Below, in pieces: positions 14,850 to 23,442 of a stretch of 37,715 bases of DNA. Every line of letters begins with the position of its first letter. Position 1 is the stretch's first letter. The stretch covers positions 1 to 37,715 of the forward strand of contig MHBL01000271.1 of assembly GCA_001803235.1 (NCBI GenBank), written 5' to 3'. The DNA is from Lentisphaerae bacterium RIFOXYA12_64_32 (GTDB taxonomy: Bacteria > Verrucomicrobiota > Lentisphaeria > Oligosphaerales > YB12-FULL-65-16). The notes under the pieces are model-generated. The model saw only the letters and a list, made by a program, of their open reading frames with translations. It was not told the origin of the DNA and made no database searches. The translations under genes were made by a program, and so were the position numbers.

Positions 14850-16811
14850 ATGGCCGTGGAACCGAAGAAGCCCGCCAACTCGAGTCGCGAACGCCACCGG
14901 GAATACCGGAAGGAGCGGGGCTTTTTCGGCCAGCGCGGTGCGAAGAAGGACGGCAAGGACGAAACGGGGAAGGGCGACGGCAAGGGCGAGAAGCAGGGGC
15001 CGAAGAAGGGCTCGGTGCGTCCGTACCTGCGCCGCTACGCGGGGATTGTGCTGCAGTACCGCGGCTACGTGGTGCTGCTGTGCGTGCTGTCGCTGATCGG
15101 TGTCGGCCTGCGCGCGCTCCTGCCGTGGACCAGCAAGTTCATGATCGACTTCGTGCTGGTGCGCGGCGAAATGCTGCTGCTCTACGCCACCTGCGCGGCG
15201 CTGCTGATGGTGGCCTTTACCGACATCATCATCAGCACCATCAACGACTATACCTCGCGCCTGCTTTCCAACAAACTGCGCGTGCATGTGCGGCGGCTGA
15301 TGATCCACCATCTGCAGGTCCTACCGCTGAAGAAACTGGACAAGCTGAAGACCGGCGGGGTGATCAGCCGTCTGGAGAGCGACGTCAGCAGTTTTGCCGA
15401 CCTGCTTTACCAAGGTCTGCTGACGCCTCTGTCCGCGCTGCTGATGTTCATCGTGGCGATCGGCTCACTGGCCTTCATCAGTGTGCCGGTGACGCTGGCC
15501 TGTTGCGTGTTCTGCGTCATCATGTTCGGTTTGGCCTACGTGGTGTTCAACTGGATGCGGCCCTTGTTCCGCGACATTCGCGAGGATGTTGCGAAGATTT
15601 CCGGGCGGCTCGCCGAGACGTTCGGCGGCATCCGTGTGGTACGCTGTTTCGGCCGGGAATGGCATGAGTCGCGCGAGTTCATCACGGCGCACCACGTGGT
15701 GGTCCGCAAGGACCTGCACACGGTGGGGCTGGACATTCTCATGCACCGGTCGTTCTACTTCGTCTATTGGTCTATGAACATTGCGATCTGGGCCTGTGCG
15801 GGATACATGATCATCAAACGCGGCAGCATGACCATTGGCGAGGTGGTGGTGTTCGTCAGCTTCATTCACTGGTTCTTCCAGCCTGTGTTCATGATCATGC
15901 ACAGCATGTCGCAACTGCAGAACAGTATCGCGTGCATGGAGCGCATTTTCGACCTGCTCGATGAGGAGATTGACCTCAAGGACACGCTGGATGCGCGGCC
16001 GGTCGACACGGTTCGAGAAGGGCTCCGGTTCGACAAGGTGAGTTTCGCGTACGAGTCGGACAAGCCGGTGCTGCACGAGGTGAACTTCACGCTCGAAGCC
16101 GGGCGCACGGTGGCGATGGTCGGGCCGTCCGGCGCCGGCAAGAGTACGGTGACCAACCTGCTGGTGCGGCTTTACGACGTCACCGGCGGGCAGGTCCTGC
16201 TGGACGGCACGGACATCCGCAAGCTGCGCCTGGTCGACTACCGCGGCCTGTTCAGTCTGGTGCTGCAGGATGTGTTCCTGTTCGACGGCACGGTGGCCGA
16301 GAACATTGCTTACAGCCTGCCGGACGCGACCGAGGCGCAGATCATCGAGGCGGCCAAAGCGTCGCACGCGCACGAGTTTGTCGAGGCGTTCCCGGACAAG
16401 TACAACACGCTCATCGGCGAGCGCGGCGTGAAATTGAGCGGCGGTCAGAAGCAGCGGGTCAGTCTGGCGCGGGCGATCCTGCGCGACCCGAAGGTGTTGG
16501 TGCTCGACGAGGCCACCAGCAGCCTGGACTCGGAGAGTGAGGCGTTGATTCAGGAGGCGCTGAAGCGGATCTTGAAGGACCGCACCACGCTGGTGATTGC
16601 GCACCGGTTGAGTACCGTCATGGACGCGGATAAGATCATCGTGATTGACCAGGGCAGGATTGTCGAGGAAGGCAAGCACAGCGAACTGCTCGAGCGCAAA
16701 GGCAAGTACTGCGAAATGTTTACCAAACAGATGGAGAAAGCGCGCGGCAGCGCTGTGTTCCTCGACTGGGACGCGGCCAACGGCGCTGCAGGAGAGGCGA
16801 AGAAGGCGTAG
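14850..16811 (+). CDS. MsbA-like ABC exporter (fused permease and ATPase)
   Basis: A 653-residue inner-membrane half-transporter. It starts with about 50 hydrophilic, Lys/Gly-rich residues (KKDGKDETGKGDGKGEKQG), then six membrane helices in a type I exporter domain (residues about 60-345). The ATPase domain follows: Walker A GPSGAGKST (about 425-433), signature LSGGQKQR, Walker B VLVLDEATSSLD, and switch IAHRLST. It would act as a homodimer exporting lipid, peptide or drug-like substrates. The ATG at 14850 is preferred over 14784, which lies at a G-run, but its ribosome-binding site (GAGTGAG) is weak. The HlyD-like adaptor gene 278 bp downstream suggests a complete export system. Confidence 0.88.
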   Translation: MAVEPKKPANSSRERHREYRKERGFFGQRGAKKDGKDETGKGDGKGEKQGPKKGSVRPYLRRYAGIVLQYRGYVVLLCVLSLIGVGLRALLPWTSKFMIDFVLVRGEMLLLYATCAALLMVAFTDIIISTINDYTSRLLSNKLRVHVRRLMIHHLQVLPLKKLDKLKTGGVISRLESDVSSFADLLYQGLLTPLSALLMFIVAIGSLAFISVPVTLACCVFCVIMFGLAYVVFNWMRPLFRDIREDVAKISGRLAETFGGIRVVRCFGREWHESREFITAHHVVVRKDLHTVGLDILMHRSFYFVYWSMNIAIWACAGYMIIKRGSMTIGEVVVFVSFIHWFFQPVFMIMHSMSQLQNSIACMERIFDLLDEEIDLKDTLDARPVDTVREGLRFDKVSFAYESDKPVLHEVNFTLEAGRTVAMVGPSGAGKSTVTNLLVRLYDVTGGQVLLDGTDIRKLRLVDYRGLFSLVLQDVFLFDGTVAENIAYSLPDATEAQIIEAAKASHAHEFVEAFPDKYNTLIGERGVKLSGGQKQRVSLARAILRDPKVLVLDEATSSLDSESEALIQEALKRILKDRTTLVIAHRLSTVMDADKIIVIDQGRIVEEGKHSELLERKGKYCEMFTKQMEKARGSAVFLDWDAANGAAGEAKKA

Positions 16812-16813
16812 GG

Positions 16814-17057
16814 GCGAGGGCGCTGCCCTCGCGCTCCCGCCGGGAAGCGCCGCGGCCCTTCCCAGAACCGATGGGTTCGGCGGGACAGTGTTGGCGATGG
16901 TGAACACGGTTGCATTGAAACGAGGGCCGGCACGACTGATGTCTGTGTGGTGACTGGGGTTCGCCGGCGCGACGGGTAACGCTGCAGAGGAAGAATCGGA
17001 TGGGTCCGGGAAGGTCCAATGGTCCTTCCCGGCAGGGGTTCGGGGACAGAGTCCCCG
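16814..17057 (+). repeat. Three perfect hairpins between exporter and adaptor genes
   Basis: The hairpins are GCGAGGGC-GCT-GCCCTCGC (16814-16832), CCGGGAAGG/CCTTCCCGG (17006-17014/17024-17032) and CGGGGAC-AGA-GTCCCCG (17041-17057). None is followed by a T-run. They look like the short-loop hairpin repeats elsewhere in the window, and the second and third lie within the frame if translation began at ATG 17000. Confidence 0.7.
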
Positions 17058-17089
17058 CCTCGGTTGGAGGCAAAGCGAAGGCTTTTGGT

Positions 17090-18295
17090 ATGAGATGGCG
17101 GCTAGTCATAGGGTTGCTGGTGCTCAGCGTGGTGCTGGTCTTCGCCACGCTGGCGGTGTTTGCCGCGTTTGTGCCGATTGATTTCACGGCATCCGCGCCC
17201 GGGCACATCGAGCCGTTTCGCACGGTGCGCATGACGGCGGCGCGTGCCGGCACCGTGGTGGAGTTGCGCGAACCGGGACCGGTTGAGGCCGGCGAGGTCC
17301 TGCTGCGGCAGAGCACAACCGACGAGGCGCGGCAGGTGGCGGCGCTGAAGGCGGATCTGGCGCTGCTGGAACAGCGCCTGGCGCAGGAGAAGGCGCGTTT
17401 GGCGGCGGTCGATGCACGGGCCGGGCTCGAGGGACAGATCCTGGACCTCGAGCGGCGCGCGAGCGAATCCACCCTGAAGCAGACCCGGGACGACCTGGTC
17501 GGGGTGGAGAAGCGCATCCAGGAAAAGACGCTTGGGCAGCAGGAGGAGCGCCGCGCACTGGCGGATCAGGAGTACCGCATCCTGGAGCAGTTGGCGGCGC
17601 AGCAGTCGGTCCCGCAGCGAGAGGTGGTGCGCGGCCGGACGGACGCGGCCATTGCGAAGATGCGGGCCGAGGAACTGGTGCTGGAACAGGACAAGGCGCG
17701 ACTCCTTCGCGACGGTCAAGTCGGCGGGCTTGAAACGGGGTTGGAGCGGTTGGCGTTGCAGGGGAAGTTGAACGACGCGCGGATCCGTGAAGAGGGCCTG
17801 GCGTTGACCCTTGAGCAGGAGGCCGAGCGGACCCGTGCAAAGATCGTGGAGCTCGAGGCGGAGATCGCAAAGCGCGAGGTGAAGGCGCCTGGCCGCGGGC
17901 AGTGGACCGAGGTGAGTATCGAGAAGGGCGAGTTCATCGCGCAGGGGCAGCTCATCGGTGTGTTCCAGGAGCAGGGCGTGCTGCGGTTCGTCGGGAGAGT
18001 CAAGGATTCGCAGTTGCCCTGGATCAAGGACGGTCAGCGTGCCCGGATCCGGTTGACGGCTTTCCCCTTCATGAAATACGGGTTCCTGCACGGGACGGTG
18101 CAGCACCGCGAAGCGCAGTTTGGCTCGGGCGTGCCGCTGTTCGCCGTGGAACTGGTACTCGACGAGAAGGGCGCCTATGCGCCGGAGAGCGGCATGGCCG
18201 GGGTGGCGGACATCGTTGTGTTCCGCGGCACGCTGGTCAGGTATCTGCTGGCCGAGCCGCCCGGAGCGCCGGCACGGGGGCTCATGCGGCGTTGA
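17090..18295 (+). CDS. HlyD-family membrane fusion (adaptor) protein
   Basis: A 401-residue periplasmic adaptor anchored by one N-terminal membrane helix (residues about 4-27, VIGLLVLSVVLVFATLAVFA). A half-lipoyl motif (IEPFRTVRMTAARAGTVVEL) precedes a long coiled coil rich in Glu, Arg, Leu and Ala (about 80-265). The second lipoyl half and beta-barrel (VKAPGRGQWTEVSIEKGEF) follow. It would link an inner-membrane exporter to the outer membrane, and the ABC exporter just upstream is the obvious partner. ATG 17090 is chosen because the extra 30 residues from ATG 17000 are translated hairpin repeats. However, 17000 has the better ribosome-binding site (GAGGAAG), so the start is uncertain. Confidence 0.8.
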   Translation: MRWRLVIGLLVLSVVLVFATLAVFAAFVPIDFTASAPGHIEPFRTVRMTAARAGTVVELREPGPVEAGEVLLRQSTTDEARQVAALKADLALLEQRLAQEKARLAAVDARAGLEGQILDLERRASESTLKQTRDDLVGVEKRIQEKTLGQQEERRALADQEYRILEQLAAQQSVPQREVVRGRTDAAIAKMRAEELVLEQDKARLLRDGQVGGLETGLERLALQGKLNDARIREEGLALTLEQEAERTRAKIVELEAEIAKREVKAPGRGQWTEVSIEKGEFIAQGQLIGVFQEQGVLRFVGRVKDSQLPWIKDGQRARIRLTAFPFMKYGFLHGTVQHREAQFGSGVPLFAVELVLDEKGAYAPESGMAGVADIVVFRGTLVRYLLAEPPGAPARGLMRR

Positions 18296-18392
18296 CAAGG
18301 CGGCCCCCCCGGCGGAGTACCACGGCCGGGCCTGGTGGGAATCGTCCGCGCGATCGGTTTCACCATCGTTCATCGACTAGGAGTCTGTCCCG

Positions 18393-19526
18393 GTGCAGGT
18401 CCTCGAGAAGCGATTGCGACGACGATTGCGATCGCGATTGTCTAAAGGCGGGGGACGGTACGGTATGTCCTGGCTTCAGGGTCTACTTTTGGTCGTACTT
18501 TTCCTGGGCCTCACGTTGGCGCCGGTGTTTGGCGGCGAGCAAGGGGGTGCGGGTGCTGGGGGTGATGAGGAAATCGAATTCGACACGGAGGCGATCGAGG
18601 ATTTCGTGAATGAGAATTTGCCGGCGGGGTTCGAGGCGCCGACGCCAGAGGAGTGGAGTCGTTTCTGGCAGCAACTCGATGCTCTGCTGGGGGCGCAGTC
18701 CCTGGAGGATTTGGCAGCGTTCAAGCCTGTTGCGGACCTGGCGCTGAAGTACCTGGCTGCCATTCCGGATTCCCGCGGTTCTGCCGACTGGCTGCAGCAG
18801 CGGTTGGACTACTTTGATGTGGCCGACTCCGCGGTCCGCGATGTTCCGGTGGTCCCGGTTCCGGCCGTGCCGGATGACCGTCGGACTCCGACTCCCCCGT
18901 TCCCGCGTGCACCGGAGGCAACGCTTCCTCCGCTTGTGGTGCCGGCTGTTCCCCCGGTCAGGGAGGCGGTTCCGGCCCCGATCGAGCAAACGCGATCGAG
19001 CACGATCCGGAGCGGCAACGTCTGGGTGAAGAAGCTCGCGAAGCGGCCGTTGCCGGCCAGCGCCGGGACGTTGATCCCCCGGCTGAAGGCTGTGTTCAAG
19101 CAGGAAGGCGTGCCGCCGGAACTGGTCTGGATTGCCGAGGTGGAATCGACACTGAACCCGGATGCGGAGAGCTCCGCGGGTGCGGCGGGATTGTTCCAGC
19201 TCATGCCGCGGACGGCAAACCGTTTCGGTCTGCGGACCTTCTTCTTCGACGAGCGCAAGGACCCGGAGAAGAGCGCGCGAGCGGCGGCCCGGTACCTGAA
19301 GGCGCTGTACCGCCAGATGGGGTCCTGGGAACTGGCGCTGGCGTCGTACAACGCGGGAGAGGGACGGGTCGGCAGGCTGAAGAAGGAGCGCAAAGCCACG
19401 TCGTTCAACGAGATTGCGGAGCATCTGCCGGTTGAGACGCAGATGTACGTGCCGAAGGTCATGGCGCTGATAACATTGCGAGAGAACATCGACCCGGCGA
19501 AACTGCCGCCGCCGCGGGCGGGTTGA
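18393..19526 (+). CDS. Lytic transglycosylase with SLT domain
   Basis: A 377-residue exported murein-cleaving enzyme (GH23). It has a long basic signal peptide (RRRLRSRLSKGG before the hydrophobic LLLVVLFLGLTLAPVFG), an acidic and Pro-rich middle region, then the SLT domain from about residue 205. The catalytic Glu is Glu251 in AEVESTLNP, followed by GLFQLMPRTA and ALASYNAGEGRV, all standard blocks. The end (VETQMYVPKVMAL) resembles MltD-type enzymes, but no LysM repeat is present. The start GTG 18393 has AGGAG at 18379-18383. ATG 18465 would remove the basic stretch, which is encoded by a CGATTGCGA-type repeat. It may serve envelope insertion of the exporter system next door. Confidence 0.87.
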   Translation: MQVLEKRLRRRLRSRLSKGGGRYGMSWLQGLLLVVLFLGLTLAPVFGGEQGGAGAGGDEEIEFDTEAIEDFVNENLPAGFEAPTPEEWSRFWQQLDALLGAQSLEDLAAFKPVADLALKYLAAIPDSRGSADWLQQRLDYFDVADSAVRDVPVVPVPAVPDDRRTPTPPFPRAPEATLPPLVVPAVPPVREAVPAPIEQTRSSTIRSGNVWVKKLAKRPLPASAGTLIPRLKAVFKQEGVPPELVWIAEVESTLNPDAESSAGAAGLFQLMPRTANRFGLRTFFFDERKDPEKSARAAARYLKALYRQMGSWELALASYNAGEGRVGRLKKERKATSFNEIAEHLPVETQMYVPKVMALITLRENIDPAKLPPPRAG

Positions 19527-19533
19527 GTGGCGC

Positions 19534-19554
19534 GGAGCACGGAGCACGGAGCAG
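19534..19554 (+). repeat. Heptamer tandem repeat, unit GGAGCAC
   Basis: Three units (GGAGCAC, GGAGCAC, GGAGCAG) lie just after the transglycosylase stop. They are related to the GGCACGG array at 20513-20547. Confidence 0.8.
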
Positions 19555-19699
19555 GGACAAAGGGAAGGGGAGCAACGGGAGTGTTTTCCGGCTTCGGGCG
19601 CTTCCACGGCTGGCCCATCGACGTGATTCGGCTTCCGAGCGCTTGATGAGTTCCCTGGAGGTTACGGTTACGAACCGCAACATGGATTGACTGAACCCA

Positions 19700-20557
19700 A
19701 TGACCACGCATCGTCAACCTGCCGTGAGCCTGCCGTTTGGTCGCGCTGCCTCAGGCTATGGCGCCGCCGTGGACGTGCAGGTTGTTGTCGCGCGGCGTGT
19801 TGCCGACCTGTGTGCCGGGTGCTGTCTTGTCGGCAACGCGGGAGTCCTGGACGTCGGCTGTGGCACCGGCATCCTCACGGAGTCTCTGGCGGCGCTTTTC
19901 CCGACGGCTGCAATCACGGCTATTGATGTGGCGCCAGCCATGATTCGTGAGGCCCGGCGCCGCCTGCGAGACCTGCCGCGGATAACCTGGCTGGAGAAGG
20001 ACGTTCGCGATCTGCCCCGCACCGGGTCTGTCGGCCTGGTGGCCAGCAGTTCGGCACTGCACTGGAGCATGCCCGCATCCGTCGCCCTGGAACGGGTTAT
20101 GGCGCAGTTGGTGCCGGGCGGCTGGCTGGTGTGCGGTATGATGGTCGAAGGCACGTTGCCCGAGCTGCGAAGCACGTGGCAACAGACTGTGCCGGGCAAG
20201 CCGTTTCCTGTGGCGCTGCCGGCTGCGGCGGACGTGGCCGCCACGGCGCGCGCTGCCGGCATTGGCGAACTGGAGGTCATCCAGGAGACCGAGACAGTCT
20301 GGCATGCCTCGGCCAGCGCGGTGCTGCGACGTCTGCATCAACAGGGTGTGACCGGCTGCAATCTGCCTGGGCCACGGCAGCTCCTGACTCGAGGTGAACT
20401 CCAGCGTCTGTCCGACACCTACGATCGTCAGTGGCGGGCCGCGGACGGTCGGGTGCCAGCCACGTACCAAGTGCTCTATCTGAAAGGGAAGGCGGTGGGT
20501 GGATCGGCTGTAGGCACGGGGCACGGGGCACGGGGCACGGGGCAAGGGGGATTTTGA
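19700..20557 (+). CDS. bioC: Malonyl-ACP O-methyltransferase
   Basis: A 285-residue SAM-dependent methyltransferase that caps malonyl-ACP so that fatty-acid enzymes can build the pimeloyl precursor of biotin. Motif I is VLDVGCGTGILTE (about residues 49-61), with ITAIDVAPAMI after it. SSALHWSM, EGTLPELRSTWQ and the late TYQVLYLKGKA match the BioC order in E. coli. The last 15 residues or so (VGTGHGARGTGQGGF) are encoded by a heptamer tandem repeat at 20513-20547 and are probably dispensable. The gene lies 15 bp before the bioD-bioA fusion, which supports the call. Confidence 0.9.
   Translation: MTTHRQPAVSLPFGRAASGYGAAVDVQVVVARRVADLCAGCCLVGNAGVLDVGCGTGILTESLAALFPTAAITAIDVAPAMIREARRRLRDLPRITWLEKDVRDLPRTGSVGLVASSSALHWSMPASVALERVMAQLVPGGWLVCGMMVEGTLPELRSTWQQTVPGKPFPVALPAAADVAATARAAGIGELEVIQETETVWHASASAVLRRLHQQGVTGCNLPGPRQLLTRGELQRLSDTYDRQWRAADGRVPATYQVLYLKGKAVGGSAVGTGHGARGTGQGGF
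20513..20547 (+). repeat. Heptamer tandem repeat inside the 3' end of bioC
   Basis: Four GGCACGG units and one GGCAAGG unit run in tandem within the reading frame. Because seven is not a multiple of three, a change in copy number would shift the frame and alter the BioC tail or its stop. Confidence 0.9.
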
Positions 20558-20572
20558 AGGGGCGGCGGAAGG

Positions 20573-22879
20573 ATGAAAGCTGACGATCAGGCGCCGTTGC
20601 GTGGCGTGTTTGTGGCCGGCACGGGCACGGGGGTTGGGAAGACCGTGGTCACGGCGGCCATTTCGGCCTTGCTGCGCGCTGCAGGGATCGATGCCGTACC
20701 TGCCAAGCCGGTGCAGACGGGGTGTACGCCCACGGATGAGGGCTGGCTTGCGCCGGACCTGGAGTTTGCGCTGGCGGCGTGCGGGCTGGCGCTGTCGTGG
20801 GAGGAACGCGAACGGCTCGCGCCTTTCCGCTTCGGTCCCGCCTGTTCGCCGCACCTGGCCGCCCGCAAAGCGGGGCAGAAGGTCGATACGACGGAAATCC
20901 GGCGCTGCCTTGAACAGGCGAACCGGGAGCATGAGTTCCTGGTCGTCGAAGGCGCCGGCGGCATTCTGGTCCCCATCGGGCCGGGCAAGAGCATGCTGCA
21001 CCTGATGCAGGAACTTGGCCTGCCCGTGGTGCTGGCAGCGCATCCCGGTCTCGGCACTTTGAACCACACGTTGCTTTCCCTGCAGGCTCTGCGCGCGGCG
21101 GGACTGCAGGTGGTCGGGGTGCTGTTCTGCGCCACGACGGCGGACTGGGGCGAGATAGAAGAGGACAACCTGCAGACCGTGGCGATGGAAGGGGATGTCC
21201 CGGTGCTCGGCCGTATTCCGTACCTGCCGGCACTGGCCGCGGCTGAGTGCACGGCTGCGGCTGCGGCCGTGCTGCTGCGCTGGCTCGGTGCGGAGCCGAA
21301 TGCCCTTCAACCTGAGCGATGTGGCCATGGGGAAGGACGTGAGGGTCTATCGGACTGTCCAGTCCAACACCAAGCCTGCCCCAAGCCGCCCCGCGGGGAC
21401 GCGGGCGCTCCAAGGAACCGCCTCTCTGGAACCGGTCTGCCGGCTTTCAGTTGGGGGGCATTGGGTGCGGACTCCGCACTGCGGCGCAGTGTGCTCGCCC
21501 TGTACACCGACGCGGCCAGGCCCGCGCCGACCGCGACCGATGCACAGGCGGCCTGGGAGACCGACCGGCGTTCCATCTGGCACCCGTACACCCGGCACTC
21601 GGCGCTGGTCCACGGTCCGCTGCCGTCGATCGTGCGCGGGCAGGGACCGTACCTGTTCGATGCCGAGGGGCGGCGCTACCTGGACGCTATTTCGTCGTGG
21701 TGGGCCTGCAGTCTCGGTCACAGTCATCCGCGGCTGGTGGCGGCCCTGCAGCGCCAGGCTGGGACGCTGCAGCACAGTATTCTGGGCAACCTCTCACACC
21801 CGCCTGCCGTGGAACTGGCCGACCGTCTGCTCGGGCTGTTCCCGGACCGTCGCCGCCGCGTCCTGTTCGCCAGTGACGGCGCCTGTGCAGTGGAGGCGGC
21901 CCTGCGTGTTGCGGTTCAGTACTGGCACAACCGTGGCCAGCCCGGACGCTGCCGCTTTGCCGCGCTGCAAGAGGCCTACCACGGTGACACACTGGGGGCC
22001 ATGTCACTGGGCTATCTGCCCGCGTTCCACGCCGCCTATTCCGCCATCACCATGCCGGTTCACCGCGTGGCAGCGCCGTGCTGTCACCCGTGTGCGTTGG
22101 GCCTGGCACCCGCGACCTGCCGGCGCGAGTGCCTGCACGACTTGCGCTGTCTGTTGGACCGGCACGCGGCGGAACTGGCCGCGGTCGTGGTGGAACCGCT
22201 GTGCCTGGGGGCCGCCGGCATGCGTGTCTACGCACCCGCGTGTTTGCGGGAAATCGCCGACCTCTGTCGGGCCGCGGGCCCGCTCCTGATTGTGGACGAG
22301 ATTGCCATGGGCTTCGGGAGAACGGGGCGGATGTTCGCGTTCGACCACGCCGGCATCGACCCGGATATCGTCTGCCTCGGCAAGGCGCTTACGGGCGGCT
22401 ACCTCCCGGTCAGCGCCGCGGTGGTGCGCGAGGAGATCTACGAGACGTTCGGGGACGCGCCCGCGGACCACACGTTCTACCACGGGCACACGTTTGCCGG
22501 AAACCCCGTGGGCACGGCTGTGGCCGTCGAATGCCTGCGCATCTACGAAGAGGAAGGGATCGTCGCCGCCGCGTGCCGGAAAGGCGAGCTGCTGCGCCAA
22601 CGTTGGCAACGCGGCGCCAGCGTGCCCGGGGTGACGCACCCGCGCAGTCTCGGACTCATGGCCGCGTTCGATCTGGTGCCGCCGGGCGGCGACGCCACGA
22701 CCGGGGCGCAGGCGGCTCACGCCGCACGCCGTTGGTTGCTGGACCGTGGCGTGCTGCTGCGGCCGCTGGGCAATGTGCTCTACGTCATGCCGCCGCTGAC
22801 CACCCCTGACGCGGTGATCGAGGAGTTGGTGGACATGCTGTTCACCGCTGTCACCCGCGTGCGGGAGCAGGCGAACTGA
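20573..22879 (+). CDS. bioDA: Fused dethiobiotin synthetase-DAPA aminotransferase (BioD-BioA)
   Basis: A 768-residue bifunctional enzyme for two consecutive biotin steps. Residues 9-240 are BioD: P-loop GTGTGVGKT (16-24), PAKPVQTG and VEGAGGILVPIG. Residues about 323-765 are BioA: RRSIWHPYT, ISSWWACSLGHSHP, AYHGDTLGAMS, IVDEIAMGFGRTG (Asp575) and CLGKALTGGY, with Lys604 binding pyridoxal phosphate. A linker of about 80 residues (243-322) separates them and contains hairpin repeat B (21346-21418, residues about 259-282). ATG 20573 follows GGAAGG. An internal GTG at 21491 could start BioA separately but lacks a ribosome-binding site. In most bacteria the two are separate proteins. Fusions are better known from plants and fungi. 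bioB and bioF are not in the window. Confidence 0.9.
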   Translation: MKADDQAPLRGVFVAGTGTGVGKTVVTAAISALLRAAGIDAVPAKPVQTGCTPTDEGWLAPDLEFALAACGLALSWEERERLAPFRFGPACSPHLAARKAGQKVDTTEIRRCLEQANREHEFLVVEGAGGILVPIGPGKSMLHLMQELGLPVVLAAHPGLGTLNHTLLSLQALRAAGLQVVGVLFCATTADWGEIEEDNLQTVAMEGDVPVLGRIPYLPALAAAECTAAAAAVLLRWLGAEPNALQPERCGHGEGREGLSDCPVQHQACPKPPRGDAGAPRNRLSGTGLPAFSWGALGADSALRRSVLALYTDAARPAPTATDAQAAWETDRRSIWHPYTRHSALVHGPLPSIVRGQGPYLFDAEGRRYLDAISSWWACSLGHSHPRLVAALQRQAGTLQHSILGNLSHPPAVELADRLLGLFPDRRRRVLFASDGACAVEAALRVAVQYWHNRGQPGRCRFAALQEAYHGDTLGAMSLGYLPAFHAAYSAITMPVHRVAAPCCHPCALGLAPATCRRECLHDLRCLLDRHAAELAAVVVEPLCLGAAGMRVYAPACLREIADLCRAAGPLLIVDEIAMGFGRTGRMFAFDHAGIDPDIVCLGKALTGGYLPVSAAVVREEIYETFGDAPADHTFYHGHTFAGNPVGTAVAVECLRIYEEEGIVAAACRKGELLRQRWQRGASVPGVTHPRSLGLMAAFDLVPPGGDATTGAQAAHAARRWLLDRGVLLRPLGNVLYVMPPLTTPDAVIEELVDMLFTAVTRVREQAN
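21346..21418 (+). repeat. Hairpin repeat family B, copy 1, within the bioD-bioA linker
   Basis: The element reads TCCAACACCAAGCCTGCCCC and AAGCC, then the stem CCCCGCG-GGGA-CGCGGG and CGCTCCAAGG. The intergenic copy at 27722-27792 matches the flanks (CAACACCAAGC, GCCCCAAGCC, GACGCGGGCGCTCCA) with a few changes. Here it is translated in frame as part of the linker. Confidence 0.85.
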
Positions 22880-23442
22880 ACTGACCTGTGCGGGGAAGTC
22901 ATGAGGGAGAAAAGGACCCGGCATGGACGCCAGGATGCCCCTGTTCGTAGTGGGCTCGCAGTGCGCGGAACGAAGTGGAGCGCCAAGAGCCCATCTGGGG
23001 CATGGTTCAAAGGTTCACCGCCAAAGGGTTCACGGTTGGTCGAAATCGAAGTGTAGCGGTTTTCGAATGAAGCGAATCCTGCCGCGACGCGAAAGCTATT
23101 CGGTTGTCAAGTTACGGAGTGTTGTCTGGTGTGGCGTCCTTTCCCGGTGGATTCGACGTCAAGGCTCAACGCCAATACTCGGTCCGCTGGACCTACTGGT
23201 TCCGAAATCAAACCACGCGACCGTTTTTCGACCTGTGCGCGGGAGTGGTGTGGCGTGACGGTGGCCTGGGGTTGTCGTGCGAGGCGGCGTGCTGCGCGCC
23301 CGGCTGAAGCCGGGACTCAGACGGGGAGTTGGCGTCCGGTCTGGGCCTGAGTGCCGCGTTCACGCGGAAGTGGGCGCGAGTCTTCAGCGAGCGCACGGGG
23401 CGGGCGTGGCAGCGGCATGGGACGGCGGCGCTGAGCGGCGCC
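22880..23442. other. Intergenic region between convergent genes
   Basis: A 563-bp gap with no supported gene. A 111-codon frame from 22923 has a plausible ribosome-binding site but a composition unlike its neighbours. Near 23003-23038 are GGTTCA-type heptamer-like repeats. Two family A hairpin copies in opposite orientation lie at 23297-23325 and 23345-23398. The region lies between the ends of bioDA and the UroD-family gene, so these hairpins could end transcription from both sides. Confidence 0.6.
23297..23398. repeat. Hairpin repeat family A, two copies in opposite orientation
   Basis: A partial + strand copy (CCCGGCT-GA-AGCCGGG then ACTCAGACGG, 23297-23325) is followed by a full minus-strand copy (23345-23398). 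Read on the minus strand, the latter is GTGCGCTCGCTGAAGACTCG, then CGCCCACTTCCGCGTG and onward. The full copy differs from that at 716-776 at only two or three positions. Confidence 0.8.

Noticed and set aside
19534..20547. Tandem repeats considered as a CRISPR array.
   Set aside because: The units are 7 bp without spacers and no cas genes are present. No direct repeat with regular spacers was seen anywhere in the window.
22923..23258. A 111-codon frame after bioDA with a purine-rich upstream sequence.
   Set aside because: The composition is unlike a protein and it overlaps heptamer-like repeats. It has no recognisable feature.
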